This document shows positions 43,921 to 51,847 of a stretch of DNA of 64,000 bases, piece by piece; position 1 is the stretch's first letter, and each line of letters begins with the position of its first letter. The stretch is taken from the NCBI GenBank assembly GCA_044870245.1, contig JBIOYR010000069.1:1-64000 (forward strand), given 5' to 3'. A model generated the notes under the pieces. It saw nothing but the letters and a program-made list of their open reading frames with translations, ran no database searches and was not told the DNA's origin. The DNA comes from DATAFF01 sp044870245 (GTDB lineage: Bacteria > Pseudomonadota > Alphaproteobacteria > Rhizobiales > Aestuariivirgaceae). The position numbers were made by a program, and so were the translations under genes.

Positions 43921-44910
43921 ATGAGCTGGATCGCCGAGTCTTACATGGCAAGGAAGGGCGTGGCCAAGGGCAAGGCCGGAACCACGTATCAGCTGACCGA
44001 AGCGAAGCAGGGAAAGTACCACTATGTCTATGGCCCCTATGCGGATCCGGTCCTGAAGATCAAGCCTGGCGATATCGTTGCCGCCGAGACCAAGGACGCC
44101 TTCGAAGGAAAGATCAAGAAGGAGGGAGACAGTCCGACGGCTCTGCTCAATGTGCCGTTTCTCAATCCCCAATGTGGTCCCATCGCTGTCGAGGGTGCTG
44201 AAAAGGGGGACGTGCTGGCGGTCCACATTCATTCGATCAAACCGAGAGGACCGCAGCCGGTCGGCACCACCGCGCTCATCCCGGAGTTTGGAGGGCTGGT
44301 AGGCACGACGCACACGGCCGTGCTCAACGACCCCCTGCCTGAGCGTGTCAAGAAGATGGATGTGACCGAGGACGGGATCCGGTTCAACAGCCGAATAACC
44401 CTGCCCTATGAGCCGTTCATCGGCACGCTGGGCGTAAGTCCCGAGATCGAGGCGGTGACATCCCTGCAGCCGGATTATTGGGGAGGCAATATGGATCTTC
44501 CCGATGTGGCACCGGGCGCAATCGTCTACTTCCCGGTCCACCACAAGGAAGCCTATCTCTATCTTGGCGATTGTCATGCAACGCAGGGCGATGGCGAGCT
44601 TTGCGGTGTGGCAGTCGAAATCGCGTCGACGACCACCATTCAGGTTGACCTCATCAAGAACTGGCGCATTGCCTGGCCGAGGCTTGAAAACGAGCGCCTG
44701 ATCATGGCCATCGGATCTACCCGACCGATGGAGGACGCTGCAAGGATTGCCTATCGGGAGCTCATCAATTGGCTCGTCAGCGATTACAAATGGGATAAAT
44801 ACGAGGCCTATTTCTTCTTGACGCAAGCCGGACGTGTTCGTCTCGGCAACATGGTCGATCCCAAATACACCTTGGGGGCTTCAATCCTGAAAAAGTACCT
44901 GTCTGGTTGA
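43921..44910 (+). CDS. Acetamidase/formamidase family amidohydrolase (FmdA-like)
   Basis: This is a 329-residue hydrolase of the FmdA/AmdA family, which releases ammonia from formamide or acetamide. Family features seen include FLNPQCGPIAVEGAEKGDVL, HIHSIKP, a middle NMDLPDVAPGAIVYFPVHH and YLGDCHATQGDGELCGVA. GGAGG about seven bases before the ATG supports the start. It lies 32 bases after the transporter genes, so uptake and hydrolysis of a short amide are encoded in one operon for nitrogen supply. No fmdB-type regulator is seen. Confidence 0.93.
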   Translation: MSWIAESYMARKGVAKGKAGTTYQLTEAKQGKYHYVYGPYADPVLKIKPGDIVAAETKDAFEGKIKKEGDSPTALLNVPFLNPQCGPIAVEGAEKGDVLAVHIHSIKPRGPQPVGTTALIPEFGGLVGTTHTAVLNDPLPERVKKMDVTEDGIRFNSRITLPYEPFIGTLGVSPEIEAVTSLQPDYWGGNMDLPDVAPGAIVYFPVHHKEAYLYLGDCHATQGDGELCGVAVEIASTTTIQVDLIKNWRIAWPRLENERLIMAIGSTRPMEDAARIAYRELINWLVSDYKWDKYEAYFFLTQAGRVRLGNMVDPKYTLGASILKKYLSG

Positions 44911-45017
44911 CTTTGACCAGTCGCCGAGAGCCTCGCGGTTTAGACGATCGAACGAATCCGGCCCGCCACGGGGGCAGCTGAGTCGACGGGCTGAAACCAT
45001 TTCCGTCATACGTGAGT

Positions 45018-45392
45018 ATGATCAGGCAAAACCAAGTCCTGATGGCGCGACGTCGCACGCGCACTATGTGCCGGGTGAGACGCGAAACCCAAGCTCAGGT
45101 GGCATTCATGCTTACCAACGCGAAAGCGAGATATCTCCAGGGACACGAAGCCGACGAATGTGATTGCCCGGCATGCCTGCCACCCTGCGAGCAGACAGGC
45201 AAGAAGTGCTTCATCCGATGTGATCGTTGCAATGGCAAGATCGAGGCTGACGATGTTGGGCCGCTGAAGAGCCTGACCAAGCGAGTTCACTACCCACTGA
45301 ATATGTCGCGGCGCAGGGTTGTCGAAGCAGGTCCTGAAACCAAATTCATTCGTTTGCTGAAGTCGATCGAGGATCACGCCGAGGCAGTTTGA
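45018..45392 (+). CDS. Hypothetical Cys-rich basic protein
   Basis: This is a 124-residue frame (an in-frame GTG at 45012 is also possible). The middle contains a compact Cys set, CDCPACLPPCEQTGKKC then CDRC, which could bind zinc or iron. It is flanked by basic, helical segments (MARRRTRTMCRVRRETQ and KSLTKRVHYPLNMSRRR). Codon choice looks protein-like, but there is no strong ribosome site, and a 133-codon frame is open on the other strand over the same bases. I do not recognise a family. Confidence 0.42.
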   Translation: MIRQNQVLMARRRTRTMCRVRRETQAQVAFMLTNAKARYLQGHEADECDCPACLPPCEQTGKKCFIRCDRCNGKIEADDVGPLKSLTKRVHYPLNMSRRRVVEAGPETKFIRLLKSIEDHAEAV

Positions 45393-45694
45393 TCGGCGAG
45401 TTGGCATTAACTCCAGCGTTTTTCCCCAACTCGGCGAAAAGTGGCGTCGCTCGCGGCCATGAAACCGCGCTTACCGGCTTATTAATTTCCGTAAGGTCCG
45501 AAGAACAGTCGCTCGCAACGCGGCAGGAAGCGGTCATTTCATCTACGTGCAGGGCGAGTTATAGCAGCCCAGATCAATGAACCATTGTAAGACGTGCGGC
45601 AGTAGGGGAGGATCAGCAGCAATGGGGTGATGCAAAGCGCGCGGTTCCAGTCGGGCCTGCTTCGCCTAAAGTTAAAAATTGGAGAGTTTCGGCT
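45393..45694. other. Intergenic region with no recognised gene
   Basis: This 302-base stretch before the phosphatase gene holds only short frames. I see no hairpin or operator of note. It presumably carries the phosphatase promoter. Confidence 0.4.
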
Positions 45695-46279
45695 ATGAGG
45701 CTACCTCCAACGTCTTTGCTCACGATTTGCGGACTTGAGGAGTTGACGCATCACAGCGCGAGGGGTGTAACACACGTCCTCTCGATCCTGGATCCGGACT
45801 GGGCCGAGCCGACAGATTTCGGGGCATATGGACCTCATCATCGTACGACGCTTCGCTTTCACGATGCGATCGAACCCGGGCCGAACACGATGCTTCCGAA
45901 ACCGGACCACGTTGAGGAAATCCTCCGCTTCGGGAGCTTTTTGACGAACCACGCGAATGGCTCGGAGGAAGCCCATTTATTGGTTCATTGCCATATGGGC
46001 ATTTCCCGCTCGACTGCAGCCATGGCAATCCTGTTGGCCCAATCAAATCCGGACGAAAGCGAGGAGTGGATTTTCGCGCATCTTCTTGGCCTCCGCCCGC
46101 AGGCATGGCCCAATTCCCTCATGGTCGAATTTGCCGACACGCTTTTAGGTCGCCAGGGACGACTTCTGACCGCCCTGGCGGACCTATATGCCCGGCAGCT
46201 GGCCAAACGGCCCGAGACGGAGCATTTCATGCGAACCCATGGTCGCGGCCGCGAGGTCGATTTGGCTCGCCGACCATGA
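45695..46279 (+). CDS. Tyrosine/dual-specificity protein phosphatase-like
   Basis: This is a 194-residue protein with the Cys-based phosphatase loop HCHMGISRST (CX5R with the following Ser/Thr). An Asp-bearing segment lies upstream (RFHDAIEPG) where the general acid would be. The fold order resembles bacterial dual-specificity or Siw14-like phosphatases. There is no signal peptide, so it is cytoplasmic. The substrate (protein tyrosine or inositol phosphate) cannot be told from sequence. Confidence 0.88.
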   Translation: MRLPPTSLLTICGLEELTHHSARGVTHVLSILDPDWAEPTDFGAYGPHHRTTLRFHDAIEPGPNTMLPKPDHVEEILRFGSFLTNHANGSEEAHLLVHCHMGISRSTAAMAILLAQSNPDESEEWIFAHLLGLRPQAWPNSLMVEFADTLLGRQGRLLTALADLYARQLAKRPETEHFMRTHGRGREVDLARRP

Positions 46280-46319
46280 TGAAGGGTTGCTGCCGATCCG
46301 CGTCTGCCTCAGCCCGTCT

Positions 46320-46595
46320 TCAACTTCCCTGGCGATCCAGACGCTCGATCTCGGCGAGAATTAACGCGCCGGCACGGACCAGATTGTCGCGTCGCTCGCC
46401 GGGCCGGAATCGCGGTCTGCGCCAGGGCCAGAAGAGCTCGGGCCATCCTGCCTTGGCATAGCGCGGCACGCCGGCCAAAGCGAAGGCTGCCGCCGCCTTC
46501 GGCAGATCGCTTGGCTTGAGATTGCTTGATGGATGCAGACCGATCGAAAGTCCTTGCCATTCTCCGATGATGTCTGCGATGGACTTGCCTCGCAT
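46320..46595 (-). CDS. Small phage-type conserved protein, paralogue of 49812-50105
   Basis: This is a 91-residue protein ending in the pattern WPELFWPW, then DNLVRAGALILAEIERLDR. That arrangement (FWPW ... R.(N/D)L..A..LI.AEI.RLDR) is familiar from small proteins common in phages and rhizobial genomes. Their function is unknown to me. The first half of the usual family (a Glu/Arg-rich helix) is shortened here. A second copy lies 3.3 kb away in the same orientation. Confidence 0.65.
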   Translation of the reverse strand: MRGKSIADIIGEWQGLSIGLHPSSNLKPSDLPKAAAAFALAGVPRYAKAGWPELFWPWRRPRFRPGERRDNLVRAGALILAEIERLDRQGS

Positions 46596-46979
46596 TTCGT
46601 TCCCCCCTTCACGTTCAATGAGCTTGCTCCTCTAGTGCCTCGAACTGGATGCCGCAAGCCTAAAGATCTGTTTGTTGGTATGGGTTCTGCCCTGCCAGGT
46701 TCTCCAGCGCGGCAGCCATCAGGGTCCACTGCAACCATTTCCTCGCAAGGGTTGTCCCTTCATCGATCGGCGCATGGGTGGCGATCGACTCCCGTGGCTC
46801 ATCCTCGCGAACGTCGACGCAGTAATCGCACTGCTCACGGTGCATCCCTGACCGAGCTCGCTAGCCGTCATCACTTCGGCCTGATATCCTGGAAGCCCTA
46901 CGCTGGCATCCATCGGAATGCGCGGCAGAGGTGGATCTGCTGCTGCGTCGTATCGAACGGCGTCGAACAGAGCTTGCTC
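46596..46979. other. Intergenic region upstream of the patatin gene
   Basis: This 384-base divergent gap lies between the small phage-type gene and the patatin start. An open frame runs through it in the patatin frame, but its translation is low-complexity and unlike any phospholipase N-terminus, so I leave it out. No other element is visible. Confidence 0.4.
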
Positions 46980-48038
46980 ATGAAAGTGGCTGGACGATCT
47001 CACAACGAACGTGCTTCCAGCTCCGGGAAAGAGTCCATCTTGATCGATTTGGCTCTGCAGGGCGGCGGGGCTCATGGTGCCTTCACCTGGGGCGTGCTGG
47101 ATCGTCTGCTCGAAGAGCCAACGCTTCAGATCGAGGGGATATCCGGCACTTCGGCCGGCGCAATGAACGCTGCGGTTCTCACTGACGGTCATGCCCGTGG
47201 CGGTGCCGTCGGTGCGCGGGAGCGGCTGGAGTCCTTCTGGCGGCGGGTGTCCCAAGCGGCAATGTTGAGCCCGTTCCGGCGTGGCCCCTTCGAAATCCTG
47301 TTCGGGCAATGGACCCTCGACACATCACCGATCTTTCTCACCTTCGACCTGATGGCGCGGGTATTCTCGCCCTATGATCTCAATCCGCATGGCGCCAATC
47401 CGCTGCGTGACATATTGGCCGACTGCATTGATACGGAACTGCTCGCCAAGGCGCCGATCAAGCTGTTCGTGACAGCGACCAACGTTCGGACCGGTCGCGG
47501 ACGTGTCTTCGGCAATGCCGAGGTGACGCCAGACGTTCTGCTCGCCTCGGCATGCCTGCCGACCCTGTTCCAGGCGGTCGAAGTCGATGGCGAAGCCTAT
47601 TGGGACGGCGGCTATTCCGGCAATCCCACAATCACGCCGCTGATTCGCGAATGCTCATCGAGCGACACGATCCTGGTGCAGGTCAATCCGGTGGAGCGGA
47701 CGGGTACGCCGCGCAGTGCTCGCGAGATCATCAACCGGGTGAACGAAGTCTCGTTCAACGCGACATTGATGAAGGAACTGCGCATGATCGCCGTTCTGCG
47801 GCAGGTCTCGAATCCCACCTCGGACGACAGCGAAGGAGCGCGGTGGGCCAGGATGCGAATCCATCGCATTGCAAGCGATGCAATGGCGGAGCTCGGCTAT
47901 TCTTCGAAGCTCAATGCCGAATGGGAGTTTCTCTCGATGCTGCGTGACGAAGGTCGGCGCTCGGCAGAAGCGTTCTTAAGTGCACATCGGGCAGATCTCG
48001 GCGTCCGCGCGACCTTCGAGCTCGACGACCTTCTATGA
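46980..48038 (+). CDS. Patatin-like phospholipase
   Basis: This is a 352-residue serine acyl hydrolase. The oxyanion loop is LALQGGGAHGAFTWGVLD, the nucleophile GTSAGAMNA (GXSXG) and the catalytic Asp lies in YWDGGYSGNP (DGG), making the Ser/Asp dyad. The ATG at 46980 gives about 25 residues before the domain; the frame is open further upstream, but without similarity. There is no signal peptide. The family cleaves membrane lipids or polyhydroxyalkanoate granule components. Confidence 0.9.
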   Translation: MKVAGRSHNERASSSGKESILIDLALQGGGAHGAFTWGVLDRLLEEPTLQIEGISGTSAGAMNAAVLTDGHARGGAVGARERLESFWRRVSQAAMLSPFRRGPFEILFGQWTLDTSPIFLTFDLMARVFSPYDLNPHGANPLRDILADCIDTELLAKAPIKLFVTATNVRTGRGRVFGNAEVTPDVLLASACLPTLFQAVEVDGEAYWDGGYSGNPTITPLIRECSSSDTILVQVNPVERTGTPRSAREIINRVNEVSFNATLMKELRMIAVLRQVSNPTSDDSEGARWARMRIHRIASDAMAELGYSSKLNAEWEFLSMLRDEGRRSAEAFLSAHRADLGVRATFELDDLL

Positions 48039-48130
48039 CGGGCATTTGATCCGAATTGCCGATAGATTCCTATCAAAAGGGATGTAATCTTCTGCTTGGC
48101 TTCCGGATGTTGCCGGCAAGGGAGGGAAAA

Positions 48131-48664
48131 ATGGCAACCGCAACCGCACAATCGGACCAGTCGGATATCTGGTGGGTCTTCCTGCTCGAGGGCATTGCCG
48201 CCTTGTTGTTCGGCGTTCTGCTGATCACGCAGCCCGGAGCGACACTTGTGGCGTTGGTGGTCTTTCTCGGCTTTTACTGGTTGATGATGGGCGTTCTGGA
48301 AATCGTCCGCGTGTTCGTCGATCGCTCGGTCGCATGGTATTGGTCGCTGCTCATCGGGATCCTTGGCATCATTGCCGGCATGATCGTCCTGAACCATCCG
48401 ATGTTCGCCGCGGTTCTCCTGCCGACGACGATCGTGCTCTATCTCGGCATCATCGGATTGATCATCGGCGCCATCCAGATCGTCGGGGGATTCACCGGCG
48501 GCGGAATCGGATCATTCGCGCTCGGCGTCATCAATATCCTTATCGGAATTATCCTCCTCGGCGCACCTATGGCAGCCGCCCTGGCAGTGCCCCTGGTTTT
48601 CGGTGTCCTGCTGCTCGTCGAAGGTGCGGCTCTCATCATTTGGGCATTTCGTGTACGGAGCTGA
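48131..48664 (+). CDS. HdeD-family (DUF308) membrane protein
   Basis: This is a 177-residue membrane protein with six hydrophobic helices in a repeated pattern (LLEGIAALLFGVLLITQPGAT, then LLIGILGIIAGMIVLNHP), as in HdeD/DUF308 proteins. AGGGAGGGAAAA precedes the ATG at 48131. HdeD is linked to acid resistance in E. coli; elsewhere its role is unknown. Confidence 0.9.
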   Translation: MATATAQSDQSDIWWVFLLEGIAALLFGVLLITQPGATLVALVVFLGFYWLMMGVLEIVRVFVDRSVAWYWSLLIGILGIIAGMIVLNHPMFAAVLLPTTIVLYLGIIGLIIGAIQIVGGFTGGGIGSFALGVINILIGIILLGAPMAAALAVPLVFGVLLLVEGAALIIWAFRVRS

Positions 48665-48697
48665 GGCTCGGGGAGTCTCGCGCGCAGGGATCGCCAC

Positions 48698-49729
48698 ATG
48701 ACGGGCGAATGGGGTGTGCGCGCCGCGGTGGTTCTCATTGCGGCGATCGTCATCCTATCGGCGGCAGCTTACGCCAGATCATTTCTTGCGCCGATCGTAT
48801 TCGCCCTGTTCATCGCGGCGATTGTCTGGCCACTGCAAAGCGGGCTGCAAAGGGTGATGCCGCGCATTGCTGCCCTGGGGATCGTGACCGCTACCATCGT
48901 CATCGTGTTTGTGCTGTTCGGCGCGCTGATCGCTTGGAGCTTCGGGCGAGTTGGCCGGGGCGTGATCAACGACGCAGCGCAGTTCCAGGCGCTCTACGAG
49001 CAGCTGGCGCTATGGCTCGAGGGCCACGGCATTGCGCTCGCTCGTCTGTGGGCAGACCATTTCAATGCGAGTTGGCTGATCCGACTGGTGCAGAGCACCA
49101 CGGCGCGCGTCAACACCACCCTGAGCTTCTGGGTCATCGTGGTGATCTATCTGGTCCTCGGATTGTTGGAGGTCGACGCGTTTGCGCAGAAGGTCCAGCG
49201 GATGGAGAACAAGACGACGGCGCGGGTCATTGCACATGGCACGGTCGCCGCCGCCGAAAAGCTCCGACGCTATATGCTGGTGCGAACACTGATGAGTGTT
49301 CTGACCGGGCTCCTGGTGTGGGCCTTTGCTGCCGCTATCGGCCTGAACTATGCAGCGGAATGGGGCGTCATCGCTTTTGTACTCAACTACATCCCGTTCA
49401 TCGGCTCCTTCATAGCGACTCTCCTGCCGACGGTGTTCGCACTCGCGCAGTTCGGTTCATGGCAATTGTCGCTGGCGGTATTTGTCTGCCTCAATGTCAT
49501 TCAATTCATTGTTGGCAGTTATATCGAACCGCGAGTTTCCGGCGATGTTCTTGCAATATCGCCAGTCATCGTGGTGGCGGCCGTGTTCTTCTGGGCTTTC
49601 CTGTGGGGATTGCCTGGCGCTTTCATCGGCGTTCCAATCGTCATCGTCTTGCTGGCATTTGCCGCCGAGCATCCCGCCACCCGCTGGTTGGCCGATCTCT
49701 TGGGCGAAGGCGGCAACGAGCATGCGTGA
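48698..49729 (+). CDS. AI-2E family transporter
   Basis: This is a 343-residue protein with about eight hydrophobic helices. APIVFALFIAAIVWPLQSGLQ near the N-terminus and FVLNYIPFIGSFIATLLP followed by SGDVLAISPVIVV near the C-terminus are family signatures. Members export autoinducer-2 or exchange Na+/H+; which applies here is unknown. It follows the HdeD-like gene by 33 bases, probably as one transcript. Confidence 0.92.
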   Translation: MTGEWGVRAAVVLIAAIVILSAAAYARSFLAPIVFALFIAAIVWPLQSGLQRVMPRIAALGIVTATIVIVFVLFGALIAWSFGRVGRGVINDAAQFQALYEQLALWLEGHGIALARLWADHFNASWLIRLVQSTTARVNTTLSFWVIVVIYLVLGLLEVDAFAQKVQRMENKTTARVIAHGTVAAAEKLRRYMLVRTLMSVLTGLLVWAFAAAIGLNYAAEWGVIAFVLNYIPFIGSFIATLLPTVFALAQFGSWQLSLAVFVCLNVIQFIVGSYIEPRVSGDVLAISPVIVVAAVFFWAFLWGLPGAFIGVPIVIVLLAFAAEHPATRWLADLLGEGGNEHA

Positions 49730-49811
49730 TGTCCATGCAATCAGTTTGCCGCGGACGTTGATCGTGCAGACAGTGCATCGCCTGCCAGCATGTCGGCTCA
49801 ATCCGGTACTC

Positions 49812-50105
49812 TCATGCTTCTCCCTTTTCTAGGCCGCGGCGATCAAGTCTGCGGATCGCCGCGACAATAAGGACGGCCGAGCGTAAGAGGTTTTCGCGCG
49901 GTGTCCCCAGCGGGAACGGCGCCTGCTTCCATGGCCAGAAGACCTTCGGCCAGTCGGCCTCGGCAAAACCTTCAACGCTTGACAACACCAGGGCGGCGGC
50001 GGCCCTTGCCAGATCACTGCGATGCATCGGCCGGCCTTTCGGCGGAAGGCCAAGTTCCATAAGCGTTCGTCGCTCGGCCGTGATCTCGTCGAGAATTGTG
50101 TCCAT
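49812..50105 (-). CDS. Small phage-type conserved protein, paralogue of 46320-46595
   Basis: This is a 97-residue protein. The ATG at 50105 has GGGGGAA upstream. It shares with the 46320-46595 product the order LARAAAALVL, WPKVFWPW, then ENLLRSAVLIVAAIRRLDRR. This copy keeps a longer N-terminal helix (ITAERRTLMELG), closer to the phage family form. The function is unknown. Confidence 0.7.
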   Translation of the reverse strand: MDTILDEITAERRTLMELGLPPKGRPMHRSDLARAAAALVLSSVEGFAEADWPKVFWPWKQAPFPLGTPRENLLRSAVLIVAAIRRLDRRGLEKGEA

Positions 50106-50282
50106 CTGCGTTCCCCCGGGCTTGGAACCTCGTCCACAAATCGACGTTACAACCATACGCTGCTTTTTCCAAGAAGAACAAACGGAGATTTTAGCGGGTT
50201 GCGCCATCGCTTCCGCAACAAGGGCCGTAGCTCGGTGGGAGCGAGGCGCCGGAAAGCTCGATACCCGCCGTGCGAGGCCGCC

Positions 50283-50870
50283 TTATCTCCGGGGATAGGT
50301 GGTGAACACGTAGTCCTTTCCCTCGACGACCGTATGGCACGCGAAGCCGCACTTGGCATCGTTCTCCTGCGGCGGTTGGTCCGCTGAGGTGGCGGGCGAG
50401 AACGTGTCGGACGCGGCATCATACTTGAAGGCGGCCCACCCCCAGTTGCCGCTGTCGGCGAATCTCTTGCTGTCCCTCACCATGAAGTCGACGTCCTTCA
50501 GGGTTCCGGGGACCTTTGTCGAAGGGTCAGGGGCATCCGCGCTCTTCTCTGGCGCCCAATGAATTTTCGCCATCTTGGAGCCGTCTGGGAACGGCTTGCC
50601 GTTGCCTGGAACGCCGGCACGGTAGGCATCGATCATCACCGGATTGGCAAGAATCAAAGCGAATGCGTTGTCCGTCTGACTCACAGAAACGGCCTGCCAG
50701 TCCTCGTATCCCTTGAACTCGGAGAATGCGAGCCCGCCCGGCACTTGCAAGGTGTATTTGTCCTGTGCGGCGATAGCTGCACCGAAGACTAACAGCGCCG
50801 CAGCTCCGACAACGATCGCAAACTTCTTATTTTGCAAACCGCAAGACAGCGCGTGACGGATACGGGACAT
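50283..50870 (-). CDS. Cytochrome P460-like c-type heme protein with a CX3CH motif
   Basis: This is a 195-residue exported protein. The N-terminal membrane/signal segment is FAIVVGAAALLVFGAAIAAQ. Cytochrome P460-family segments include FKGYEDWQAVSVSQTDN, FPDGSKMAKIHW and FMVRDSKRFADSGNWGWA. The heme-binding site near the C-terminus reads CGFACH, with three residues between the cysteines instead of two; I confirmed this in the DNA. P460 proteins oxidise hydroxylamine or detoxify NO; here only a generic periplasmic heme role is safe. It is a lone gene. Confidence 0.85.
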   Translation of the reverse strand: MSRIRHALSCGLQNKKFAIVVGAAALLVFGAAIAAQDKYTLQVPGGLAFSEFKGYEDWQAVSVSQTDNAFALILANPVMIDAYRAGVPGNGKPFPDGSKMAKIHWAPEKSADAPDPSTKVPGTLKDVDFMVRDSKRFADSGNWGWAAFKYDAASDTFSPATSADQPPQENDAKCGFACHTVVEGKDYVFTTYPRR

Positions 50871-50979
50871 AGCTACCTCTCTTGCCTGGGCCGGGCAGCA
50901 ATTTACGATGTTCTGTGCAAAAGCAACATCGGGAAAAATACTCCCTTTCTATCGTCCGCAGTTCTGCCCAGGGGATTGC

Positions 50980-51792
50980 TCAGCCTGTTGCAAGAAGCAC
51001 AGCCGCGTAGAGACCCGCCCCGAGGGCAAAGGCGAGGAAGTGACTGTGACGCTCCTCGGGGAGCTCATGCTTCAGAACGTTGAGTATGATTGCGCCGGCC
51101 AGGAAAGCGAACATGGCCGAGACGGCGGGGGGTGGTATGTTGACAAACACGCCCATTGCCCAGCCCAAGACCGGCGCTATGGCAAGAATCCACCTGCCGC
51201 TCGCATCGTAGGCTGGATAGAACTGTTCGCGCAGACCTTGGTCGGCGACAACGAAGTGCATCGCCATGGCAACCGCATAAGTCAACAGGTTCAATATGCC
51301 GGTCTCCTCGCGGTCGAGGAGAAGATAGCCGATGATCACATTAAAGGTCGCGTAGAATACGAGTTGTAGCCAAAAGGTGCGGCTCGAAGGTCGTCGCACG
51401 CCGTCATGTCTGGCCCGACGGTTGGCTGAGGAGCGGGCCCACAATTCCAGTCCGTAAAAGGTGACCAGGCCCAACAGGGCTGCGAGATAGACATCCCGCT
51501 CACTGGTGTCGAAAAAGGTGAGCGGCCCGGCATGTATGGCGAACGCATCCTGGTGATGGGCAAGCTCGGGCAAGATGTGGACGAACACATAGGCGATCGA
51601 GATCCCGCCCGCTGTCGACAGCCACACATTGCGCCGCGTTCGCAGGAGCGCTATCGCGCGCCCGAGCAGATGGATACCGGCAAATACCAGCGATGCGAGA
51701 AAGGTGAAGACGAGATAGTTCGATGACGGTGCAGGAATGCCGGTCGTTGCAGCGCTCAAGGCCTGTGTCGTGCTGACGTACAAGACAACCAT
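50980..51792 (-). CDS. Multi-pass membrane protein, ZIP-like
   Basis: This is a 270-residue protein with seven or eight hydrophobic helices. Two segments recall ZIP metal transporters: ISIAYVFVHILPELAHHQ early and LKHELPEERHSHFLAFALG late, both with His/Glu near helix ends. The usual ZIP HxxxE core is not exact, so metal transport is a guess. The ATG at 51792 is taken as the start; upstream codons read poorly. It follows the P450 gene by 55 bases on the same strand and could be the last gene of that transcript. Confidence 0.6.
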   Translation of the reverse strand: MVVLYVSTTQALSAATTGIPAPSSNYLVFTFLASLVFAGIHLLGRAIALLRTRRNVWLSTAGGISIAYVFVHILPELAHHQDAFAIHAGPLTFFDTSERDVYLAALLGLVTFYGLELWARSSANRRARHDGVRRPSSRTFWLQLVFYATFNVIIGYLLLDREETGILNLLTYAVAMAMHFVVADQGLREQFYPAYDASGRWILAIAPVLGWAMGVFVNIPPPAVSAMFAFLAGAIILNVLKHELPEERHSHFLAFALGAGLYAAVLLATG

Positions 51793-51847
51793 GATGGTCG
51801 CGGGTGCTCGCCCGGATCTAGAACTCACCAGCTTCAACCCCTGCAAC

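Noticed and set aside
45006..45407. 133-codon reverse frame opposite the Cys-rich small protein
   Set aside because: Neither frame is secure, but this one has no ordered motif, whereas the + frame has a compact Cys set.
46533..46979. N-terminal extension of the patatin frame
   Set aside because: The 149 extra codons are Ser/Arg-rich and unlike any phospholipase; the ATG at 46980 places the GGGAHG motif at a normal distance from the start.
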